DNA of 64,000 nt from Adenophora triphylla var. japonica (taxonomy: Eukaryota > Streptophyta > Magnoliopsida > Asterales > Campanulaceae): positions 1-64,000 of the forward strand of contig JAFEMH010002337.1 in NCBI GenBank assembly GCA_022495995.1, read 5' to 3'. A program made the translations under genes and the position numbers. Below are positions 47,190-55,690 of this stretch, piece by piece. How positions within the stretch are numbered: position 1 is the first letter of the stretch; each line of letters starts with the position of its first letter. The notes under the pieces are model-generated. The model was not told the origin of the DNA, searched no databases, and worked only from the letters and a program-made list of their open reading frames with translations.

Positions 47190-47400
47190 AAATATTTGAC
47201 TTTTGTGGGAGTCACCCAAAGATTTATTTGTCAGGGGAGTCACCCAAAGATTTATTTGCGGGAGTCACCCAAAGATTTGTCCAGGGAGTCACCCAAAGAT
47301 TTGATTTGTCCGGGAGTCACCCAAGATTTGATCCGAGTCACCCAAAGATTTGGTATACGGGAGTCACCCAAAGATTTGTCAGGAGTCACCCAAAGATTGG
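47190..47400 (-). repeat. ~22-bp GGGAGTCACCCAAAGATTTG repeat of E
   Basis: About nine irregular units. Each holds GGG-AGTCA-CCC, a minimal inverted repeat. Confidence 0.85.
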
Positions 47401-47414
47401 ATAATTTTGACTTC

Positions 47415-47750
47415 GAAATGCGGGACGGACCCTTTGAAGGTGCGGGACGGACCCTTTGAAGATGCGGGACGGACCCTTTGAAAGTACGGGGACGGACCCT
47501 CGAGATACGGGGACGGACCTTTTGAAATGGAGGATAGACCTCTGAAATGCGGGACGGACCCTTTGATATGCGGGACGGACCCTTTGAAGGTACGGGACGG
47601 ACCCTTTGAAGATGCGGGACGGACCCTTGAAATGGAGGATAGACCTCTGAAATGCGGGACGGACCCTTCGATATGCGGGACGGACCCTTTGAAAGATGCG
47701 GGACGGACCCTTGAAATGGAGGATAGACCTCTAAAATGCGGGAAACTGTA
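47415..47750 (-). repeat. ~22-bp GCGGGACGGACCCTTTGAA repeat of E
   Basis: About fifteen units, some replaced by a GGAGGATAGACCTCTGAAAT variant in a higher-order pattern with a period of about 110 bp. The long minus-strand frame at 47252-47758 is a repeat product. Confidence 0.88.
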
Positions 47751-47869
47751 GCTGCCAAAGGACTTAAGCTACTGTTTACTGATGAAGAATAGTTGTGTGA
47801 ATTGATTGGGATTATTATGGCTTCCCGAGCCGAAGAACCAAGCGATTAAAAGATTGGAATAATCATTGC

Positions 47870-48115
47870 TAAGGCTTAGAGAGGAGTCTTGTCTCCTAGG
47901 CTTAAGGCTAGGGTTTTAGAGAGGCATTTGTCACCTAGGCTTAAGACTAGGGTTTTAGAGAGGTATTTGTCACCTAGACATGAGGCTAGGGTTTAGAGAG
48001 GTATTTGTCACCTAGACATGAGGCTAGGGTTTAGAGAGGTATTTGTCACCTAGGCTTAAGGCTAGGGTTTAGAGAGGTATTTTGTCACCTAGGCTGGAGG
48101 CTAGGGTTTTACATT
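47870..48115 (-). repeat. ~40-bp CCTAG..CTAGG repeat of E
   Basis: About six units of the form TAGAGAGGTATTTGTCACC then CCTAG-n7/8-CTAGG. The loop alternates between GCTTAAGG and ACATGAGG while the arms are kept. Confidence 0.85.
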
Positions 48116-49590
48116 TGCGGTAAGTCTAAACAAGGCAGTTTGAGCAGAAAGGTTATTGGTTTAAACTAGGCGAGGCCGAGTAAGTGTCGATGATAGAAGG
48201 TGGGATTAGGTAAGTTTGATGTCCAGAGATAAGGGCCGAGTCATCTTGAGAGTCACAGAGATACGTTTTTGATAGATTTGAAGAGTTTGAAAATTTGTGG
48301 AGACCAAAGAGTGATTTTTGTAAACAAGGTACCAAGGAGGACAGTATTTTGAAAGCATGTTTATTTGATAAAGAGGCCTTATGATTAATCATGTTTTTAA
48401 CTAACTCAAAGAATTTGCCACATGCTGATCTTGATGACAAGGGATGCCCTTCATGCTAGATATGACTTCATTGGAGCTCCGATTTTTGTTAGAGCACATA
48501 GTCGACCCATTTTTGTTGAGGAGCCCCAATGTTTGATGAAGTGACCTTGGCGAAGTCCCGATTGATGATGAATGGCGAAGCCCCGAGTTGATGATGCAAA
48601 GCAAACTGAAGAGAGCTGAGAGAAACGGCTTAACAAAAGCCCGGCTTGGAGAGATTCAATGCATCCCTATTTGCGAGACAGAGTCATCTTGCGGCCACGG
48701 GCGACCCCTCGTTTCGAACAATGGTCAATCGGTCATTTGGACAAGACTCGGAAATGTATATGTGCGGGCGCATTTTTCGAAGGTGGAAATGGATCCCGAG
48801 TTCATGTATGACACTTTCGCTTTTGGGTTTGACTCTTTTGGGAGAGTATAAGCATCACAAGGTGTGGAAAAGTGTATGGAAGCCCCTATGAGACGGAAAG
48901 ACGGTGTTTGGCTCTATTTTCCTATGATGTAGAGAAAAGAAGACTTGTCGAGACATTTGAAGAATTATTTTATTGAGAATTATATCTTGATTGCTCGTGA
49001 ATGGACCTCACTGATTGGTTTATCAAATTCCAATTATATAGGTAAACAAATGAATGTTTTGATTTGAAGGCGAAATCGGCTTGTCTTTAGAAGGAGAAGG
49101 ATGTTCCGTTGTTGCTTCTTTGCTCTAGAGTACATTCGGTGGTAATTGTGGTGCGGTGCCGTTGCATTGATCTCCTTCATGGGAAAGAATGAAAAATAGA
49201 AAAAAGATTGGGGTGGAAGAAAAGGTGGGAATTGAGTGATTATAACCCAAAGATTTTTCATTCCTTCAAGTGAAGATTCTTTGTTCCTTTGTTCTCGCAA
49301 GCCAGGGGAGTAGTCCACAGCGCGTGTCTCCTTGCTTTTATCGGAGTGCCGGCGAGAGGCACGGATGCACAGCCCAGTGAGACTTTTGCGAGACGGTGTT
49401 TGAGGAGTCGAATGAACGAATTTCAAGAATAGGACGAGTTCCCAAACTTTTGAGAGAATATGTAATATGCTCACGTAGGATAACAAGTGACTCAAAAATC
49501 TGAATATGCATTTCTTTTAAATAATCTTTTGAGAATGCCATCCGGTAGCGGTTGTAGCTGGGCTTTGGATTGCGATCGATCATTAGGTGA
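48116..49590 (-). other. Central interior of E without a recognised gene
   Basis: The part at 48400-48960 matches the D block at 42016-42560 in sense orientation. Minus-strand frames at 49034-49495 and 49338-49751 overlap in different registers and show no known domain, so they are not called. Confidence 0.5.
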
Positions 49591-49594
49591 TGAT

Positions 49595-50180
49595 TAACAT
49601 GACCTCTTAAAGTGAGAGGTCGAATTTGGGCCTTTCTTTGAGAGGTTGGTTTGGGGGATGTGTTTGGGATTTCTAAGGTGAAGGGATTTTCTTGTTGTTG
49701 CCTCTTCAGGACCTCTAAGAGTGAGGTTAACTTTGATTTTGGCAAGGTCAAGGGTGGTGATGGAATCCTCTAAAAGTGAGAGGATGGACTTTGGAATGGG
49801 TTTATGGGATTTGTCCAAGAGGGAATTTTTGTTGCTTCTTCTCGCGAGTTTGTTGTGGTTTCAGCAGGTAACTTGATCATGATAGGATCTTTACTCGACG
49901 TCTCGTTTTCACAACCTTTGAGATGGGAGGTTCTTTTTTTTTTTTAACCTCTTCTCGAGAAAAGCCTTCGGATTTGCTTGCTCGCGATAGCCCCTAGCGT
50001 ATGCCTTAGGATGCATTTACCTTTTCCCTTTTTGGGCTTGGAGGTGGTCTCTTCTTTTGTGAGTCAGGGGAGCCCCTAGTATGGGCTTCTTCCTTAGGGT
50101 TTCAAAATTTGTCGATCTTGAAATGAAAGGGTATTATTTAGTGAGGATAAGGTTATGGCTTCCTATGGTGAGAGGTTCAA
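49595..50180 (-). repeat. Degenerate hairpin repeat of E (ACCTC..GAGGT)
   Basis: Irregular units contain GACCTCT-TAAAGTG-AGAGGTC, ACCTC-TAAGAGT-GAGGT and ATCCTCT-AAAAGTG-AGAGGAT. A further AACCT..AGGTT unit lies near 49914. Stems differ but remain paired, and the AAAGTG-like loop is shared. Confidence 0.65.
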
Positions 50181-50535
50181 GCTTCAATCGCTACTGGATG
50201 GCATTCTCAATAGAGTATTTAAAATAAATGCAAACTTATTTAACCGACTTATTGAGTAAGGCAAAAATATATTCGGACCATGCGAAAGATATGTGAGCAT
50301 ATTCAATGAAAGCTTATCGATCAAATGGAAAATCAGAGGAGACGCGAGATTGGGGGGTTGGTAAGCCCCAAGTTGATATTCATGTAGCACTTGTGAAGGA
50401 TAAGAAAAAACCTCTTTCTTTAAATGGTAGTGGCGTGAGCAGCTATTTTCTGATGATGAGCAACAACGGTCTTTGTGCTTGTCTTGACCATATGGAAAGG
50501 AGGTCAAGTGGGGGAGAGTGTATGAAAAGTATATG
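50181..50535 (-). other. E interior between repeats
   Basis: No recognised domain. The 222-residue minus-strand frame at 50184-50852 runs through the 12-bp repeat that follows. Its N-terminal half is His/Ser/Tyr repeat translation. Confidence 0.45.
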
Positions 50536-50770
50536 GTGAAGTATGGAGAGAGTGTATAGAGATGGTGTATAGAGATGGTGTATGGAGATGGTGTATAGAG
50601 ATGGTGTATGGAGATGGTGTATGGAGATGGTGTATGGAGATGGTGTATGGAGATGGTGTATTGAGATGGTGTATGGAGATGGCGTATGGAGATGGCGTAT
50701 AGAGATGGTGTATGGAGATGGTGTATGGAGATGGTGTATAGAGATGGTGTATGGAGATGGTGTATGTGAG
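50536..50770 (-). repeat. 12-bp GAGATGGTGTAT microsatellite of E
   Basis: About nineteen tandem units, varying mainly at one base (TATAGA or TATGGA). Unlike the other arrays it has no inverted repeat. Confidence 0.92.
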
Positions 50771-51037
50771 GAAGGGACAGTGAGTTGTTTACTCCAATCA
50801 AAGCACTCATTTGTATTTTATTAGCCGGTGAGTTTATCAGTGAGATTAGCAATCAAGTGATAATTATAAATGAAACAATTCTTCTTGAAAGTAATGCGAG
50901 ATTATGTCTCAAGTCTAGAGAGAAAAGAAAGAAAGACTCTTTTATTATTGAAGCAACTAATCTAAAGTGGACATTACATATCAATGCCCAAAATGGACGT
51001 AAAAAAGACGCACTAGAACCTACAAGACTGAATGAAT

Positions 51038-51601
51038 CTAAATCTTCCCTCGAAGGGTGAGGGTTCCTTCATCAATGAGGCCTTGGGTCTTCCCCTGGTT
51101 GATCAATCTTTGAATTGAGCGTTTCAGTTGCACACATTTGTCAGTGGTATGCCCAGCGTACTTGTGGTATCTGCAAAACTTGGATGTATCTAAGTCTTCC
51201 CTTGGGTTAATAGGCTTGTAGTTCTCGAGCGGCTTGATCAAATTCTTTCCCACCAAAATGTCGAAGAAATCACCCACAGGCATTCCTAAGTCATCAAAAT
51301 GTTCCTTGTTGATCTTCTTCTCGGGTATTGATGCCTTTAGTTGGTTGGTGGCCACAGCAGGCATCCTGAATGAGAAATTCTGATGTGTTGGACCATAAGT
51401 GGGACCATAGGCATGTGGATGATAGGGACTCTGGAATTGCACAGGAGGAGGATCTCTTCTCAAGCACTCGTGAATGCAAGACAAATGGTATTGCTCAATT
51501 TCATGCATGTCTTTGAGGAGGTTGATCACTCCCAACCTCATGTCTGAGACTTCCTTAAGGGCTTCAATGCTTTTCTCCATAGACATGATGCGAGAGTGCA
51601 C
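51038..51601 (-). CDS. Element E gag, C-terminal fragment
   Basis: 187 residues. The N-terminal half is weakly similar to anything known, with an RRDPPPVQFQSPYHPHAYGP Pro/Tyr-rich linker. The C-terminal half reads MPVGDFFDILVGKNLIKP and FCRYHKYAGHTTDKCVQLKRSIQRLINQGK, the same zinc-binding module as the D gag (YCAFHQYHGHITDNC). It ends in GTLTLRGKI. A full gag would be two to three times longer, so this is a remnant, although its frame is open. The flank 50771-51037 holds no gene. Confidence 0.75.
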   Translation of the reverse strand: MHSRIMSMEKSIEALKEVSDMRLGVINLLKDMHEIEQYHLSCIHECLRRDPPPVQFQSPYHPHAYGPTYGPTHQNFSFRMPAVATNQLKASIPEKKINKEHFDDLGMPVGDFFDILVGKNLIKPLENYKPINPREDLDTSKFCRYHKYAGHTTDKCVQLKRSIQRLINQGKTQGLIDEGTLTLRGKI

Positions 51602-52074
51602 GTAAGAACATACGGCGAGTCAAACCAATGAGTTGAATTAGACTCACAATTAATCTTAAGGCATCTCCGAGAAAATAGTTGATCTCCACAATTTGAGAGT
51701 TTGACCGGGCTGAAGTTGCCTACGTAACCCTTACCATTTAAGGTACGAGTCTCAGGTCACCGTAGTTCGAGGGGGCCCCGATTGATGATACAACCAGGGT
51801 TAAGTTTAAAGAAAGAGAGAGGATGAATGTAAAAGAGGAAGAGGAAGATGACTCGATCCTTGGTCAAATACAAGTGAGGGTGATCTAGACGAGCTAATCG
51901 GACTTGGATGAGAATTGGTCTTGGTTTGGCTTAGATGATCCTAGATGGTGGTTTGGTCGAGGGAGGCTTGACCTAGGTGGGTCTTTGGCCGAAGGGTGTT
52001 AGAGATAAAGGATCTAAACTATGGATGATTTTAAGACTAAGGGAGCAGACTATGGATGAGAGGCAGAACCTTGA
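51602..52074 (-). other. E leader with second copy of the CTACG..CGTAG block
   Basis: On the minus strand 51770-51700 reads CGAACTACGGTGACC ... TTACGTAGGCAAC, related to the block found near the 3' LTRs of E and D. No coding frame is seen. Confidence 0.5.
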
Positions 52075-53210
52075 AGGGTCCTAACTTGAAGGATGTAGAC
52101 CATGGGGGTCTAAGGTAGAGGAGTGGACCATGGATGGTCCGAGAGAAGAGGAGCGGACCGTGAAGGGTCCAAGAGAAGAGGAGCGGACCTTGAAAGGTCC
52201 AAGAGAAGAGGAGCGGACCTCGAAGGGTCCAAGAGATGAGGAGTGGACCTTGAAGGGTCCAAGAGAAGAGGAGTGGACCTTGAAGGGTCCAAGAGAAGAG
52301 GAGTGGACCTTGAAGGGTCCAAGAGAAGAGGAGCGGACTTTGAACGGTCCATGATAAGAGGAGCGGACCTTGAACGGTCTAAGAGAAGAGGAGCGGACCT
52401 TGAAGGGTCCAAGGGAAGAAGAGCGGACCTTGAAGGGTCCAAGAGAAGAGGAGCGGACCTTGAAGGGTCCTAGAAATGAGGAATGGACCTTGAACGGTCC
52501 AAGATATGAGGAGCGGACCTTGAACGGTCCAAGATAAGAGGAGTGGACCTTGAAGGGTCCAAGAGAAGAGGAGCGGACCTTGAACGATCCAAGAGAAGAG
52601 GGGCGGACCTCGAAGGGTCCTAGAAAAGAGGAGCGGACCTCGAAGGGTCCAAGAGATGAGGAGTGGACCTTGAACGGTCCAAGATAAGAGGAGTGGACCT
52701 TGAAGGGTCCAAGAGAAGAGGAGTGGACCTTGAAGGGTCCAAGAGAAGAGGAGCGAACTTTGAACGGTCCATGATAAGAGGAGCGGACTTTGAACGGTCC
52801 AAGAGAAGAGGAGTGGACCTTGAAGGGTCCAAGGGAAGAAGAGCGGACCTTGAAGGGTCCAAGAGAAGAGGAGCGGACCTTGAAGGGTCCTAGAAATGAG
52901 GAATGGACCTTGAACGGTCAAGATATGAGGAGTGGACCTTGAACGGTCCAAGATATGAGGAGCGGACCTTGAACGGTCCAAGATAAGAGGAGTGGACCTT
53001 GAAGGGTCCAAGAGAAGAGGAGCAGACCTTGAACGGTCCATGGTAAGAGGAGTGGACCTTGAACGGTCCAAGAGAAGAGGAGCGGACCTTGAAGAGTCCA
53101 AGAGAAGAGGAGCGGACCTTGAACGGTCCAAGAGAAGAGGAGCGGACCTTGAAGGGTCCAAGAGAAGAGGAGCGGACCTCGAAGGGTCCTAGAAATGAGG
53201 AGTAGTTAAG
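52075..53210 (-). repeat. 30-bp GGACC..GGTCC minisatellite of E
   Basis: About thirty-six units of the type AAGAGAAGAGGAGC then GGACC-TTGAAG-GGTCC, varying at a few positions (GGACC-TTGAAC-GGTCC, GGACC-TCGAAG-GGTCC). Since 30 is a multiple of three, each frame encodes a 10-residue repeat (for example DPSRSAPLLL on the minus strand). Long frames on both strands are repeat products. The core inverted repeat resembles that in the 37305-39215 array of D. Confidence 0.92.
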
Positions 53211-53949
53211 CATTTTACTTACAAAAAAAGCCCTTTATTTATTTTTTTTTTTTAGAACCTACTCTTGGTTGGAAGGGATACCCCTTTTTTTGCAACTAAC
53301 TAAAGGTCCTAAAGTGGTGGATCCTAACGATTAACCGTCTCATATAGACATTTAATATGATACTTATGGGAAGTACTGCAAACCAATGATAGGCCAAGAT
53401 CCTTTAACAATATATCACTCGACCTCACATAGCACGTCCTTTGAAAGGAAATCAATTTTTTTAGTGCTCTTATTCTCTCGATAGATCTTGACTTATCATT
53501 GGTTCGCGGTAACTTAACATAAAGACCTTATTAATTGTCTACATAAAAAAGCTAGTCAAACCAACCGGTCATATGGAGTGTATTCCTAGAAAAGTGGGTG
53601 ACGCAAGGGTTAGGTTTTAGGCTCCCACCGTGCAGCCGAAGCGCACTGATGAGTGGATGGCCAAGTGAGACTCGGAAGAGAGGCGACATGATCACCACAC
53701 TTCCCGCACTTTGGCTTCTCCGAAGGGTAAAAGGGTGTCTGTGCAGTGTGACACGGACTCTAGTGGTAGTGTGAGGTAGAGAAGTCTAATTCTTTTTTAG
53801 AGAAAAAAGAGAAAGATTTTTTATTTACATGAAATGCATGCATGCAATGCAACAGTTAAGAGTAAAGAAAATAAAAAGAAAGCAAAAAACAACACCATTA
53901 AAAGAAACGAAAGTCTGACCCACTTAGTTTGAAAATATTTCAAAACAAT
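53211..53949 (-). other. 5' leader of element E
   Basis: Non-coding stretch between the minisatellite and the primer site. No recognisable motif besides T-rich runs. Confidence 0.5.
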
Positions 53950-53966
53950 CCCCAGCAGAGTCGCCA
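53950..53966 (-). promoter_or_regulatory. Primer-binding site of element E
   Basis: Minus strand TGGCGACTCTGCTGGGG, one base from the LTR end. It differs from the D site at one base. A second copy is at about 44866-44882. Confidence 0.85.
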
Positions 53967-53967
53967 C

Positions 53968-55008
53968 TGTGAATACCCCGTCCCGATGCAACGCGCATTC
54001 GGAGGTTTAAAATAGATAATTATATAATGTCGGATCGAAATGGGATATTCATTTAGTGACACTCGCTTTAAACCATATTAAAATATTAGTTTAATTTTGA
54101 GAGTCGCCACGCCACTTTGATATAGCCCAAAGCTTTGAAAAAAGGCTAAACAGTTAATTGGGTTCGGGGGTCAAGTTACAACAGAAGAAGAAACGTTATC
54201 ACTCCTATTGCCCGACGAATCGGTCTTTCTAGCATGTAGGGTGTTGGTTGTGTGCGGTGTTTACGGGAATAGATAGAAGAAACGGGATCATGCATAAGGA
54301 GGAGGGGAGAGAAAGAATTTATTGATGATCACACCCTAGAACCTTTGAGTTAGGTCCTCGGAAGGTGCACTAATCAACGTTCATCCTTGGGGGATTGTTG
54401 ATCATGGGATAATTATAACTAAGGTGGAAGGTAAGAAATAGTTCCTAGATCCATTGGGTTTCTTGGGCGAAACCTTAGATCATCCTCGGCTATTGCATAT
54501 TTAAATATATTAAAACATTCCTAAATCTAGCATAAAGGAACAATTAAAATATAATAAGCATGCAAATATAATAAGACAATAATAATAGGGAACAAAAATA
54601 TTAAAAAGAGTCTTACCAATTGTAGCAAGACTTTGGGGTCGAATCTAGGGCGATTCGAAGAGAGTAAGAAGAACTGTGGGTAAAGCAAGTGTAATCTCGC
54701 TTCTCCCGAGTAAATTGTGTGTTTAATATGGGGAGCCGGGCACACTTATTTATAGTGCTTCGGTATCTGGGCTGGGCCAACTGAAGGGTCGATCGGCACT
54801 AGGGTTAAAGGGTCGATCGGCACTATAAAAAAGGGTCGATCGGCCATACCACGGGTAAAGGGCCGATCGGCACTTCGATCTGGCGTACCTTCCACGCCAA
54901 CAATGACGGCGCAGGTACGGATGAAGGGATTGAGGGATTATTAGGGTTTCTCATTAATTAAACCGGGCCAGACATTAAAAATGCTTTTTTTCGGGCCGGG
55001 TACTAACA
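53968..55008 (-). repeat. 5' LTR of element E
   Basis: 1041 bp, same ends as the other two LTRs. It carries the minus-strand TATA box at 54747-54754 and the GGGTCGATCGGC repeats at 54786-54875. Confidence 0.92.
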
Positions 55009-55013
55009 CACCA

Positions 55014-55355
55014 CCGAGGGGACCAGCACCAACGACATTCCAGTGTTAGAAATCAAGCATAATGACGACATGGCATTAACTGAATTCACTCTGGAGACCT
55101 CCAAAATCCAAATATGCAGCGTGGACCTTCCACTATTCTGGGACAAAATCCCTCCCGCCATGAAGATGATGAAACTCATGAACTTCATCCCAGGACTGGG
55201 GCTCGGCAAAAGGTTACAAGGCTAACACCAAGTCATCAAAGTCAAGGACCACACTACAGTCCAGAGGCTCGGTTATATGCCAACACCAGCCGACATCAGG
55301 AAAAACAAGAGGCTCGCCAGCACCAAGGCAGCAGCCCGCAAAGGGGGAACCTCCT
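55014..55355 (+). pseudogene. Element D protease C-terminus with G-patch-like tail
   Basis: Continues the D protein after E: EGTSTNDIPVLEIKHNDD, ICSVDLPLFWDKIPPAMKMM, then NFIPGLGLGKRLQG, a G-patch-like glycine motif that some plant Ty3 proteases carry after the catalytic domain. After a stop at 55223 the wording goes on as VIKVKDHTTVQRLGYMPTPAD. Both halves read well, so only one or two lesions separate them. The reverse transcriptase expected next is absent. Confidence 0.7.
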
Positions 55356-55469
55356 AAGGCATACCCAACCTCCGACCTTACAGTTTCGACCTCACCCATC
55401 AAAGGAACTGACAACAGAATTGAGGGAACTGACAGAGGAGCTGATGAAGATGAGAAAGATTACCCATCT

Positions 55470-55690
55470 TTTCGTGAGATTACCCATCTCTTAGAGAGAT
55501 TACCCATCTTTTTGTGAGATTACCCATCTTTTCGTGAGATTACCCATCTCTTAGAGAGATTACCCATCTCTTAGAGAGATTACCCATCTTTTCGTGAGAT
55601 TACCCATCTCTTAGAGAGATTACCCATCTTTTCGTGAGATTACCCATCTCTTAGAGAGATTACCCATCTTTTCGTGAGATTACCCATCTC
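55470..55690 (+). repeat. ~30-bp GAGATTACCCATCT repeat in D
   Basis: About seven units alternating two hairpins: ATCTCT-TAG-AGAGAT and ATCT-TTTCGTG-AGAT. It grades into the next array through the shared GAGATT..ATCTC frame. Confidence 0.88.

Larger units (their letters stand above)
43458..55008 (-). mobile_element. Element E, minus-strand Tat/Ogre-like retrotransposon with three LTRs
   Basis: 11.55 kb between CACCA duplications (43453-43457 and 55009-55013), inserted in the protease of D. On the minus strand the 5' LTR is 55008-53968. The primer site TGGCGACTCTGCTGGGG (53966-53950) follows. A gag fragment is at 51601-51038. LTRs at 45924-44884 and 44491-43458 follow, with a second primer site between them. 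No reverse transcriptase, integrase or RNase H is readable. Much of the interior is minisatellite. Confidence 0.92.

Noticed and set aside
49034..49751. Two overlapping minus-strand frames (153 and 137 residues) in E
   Set aside because: Different registers, no recognised domain, partly overlapping the hairpin repeat. Considered chance frames, though they could hide decayed coding sequence.
50184..50852. 222-residue minus-strand frame in E
   Set aside because: Half of it is translation of the 12-bp GAGATGGTGTAT repeat. The rest has no recognisable domain.
52110..53213. Long open frames on both strands with DPSRSAPLLL- or KRRGADLEGS-type repeats
   Set aside because: Products of a 30-bp repeat whose length is a multiple of three, which keeps every stop-free frame open.
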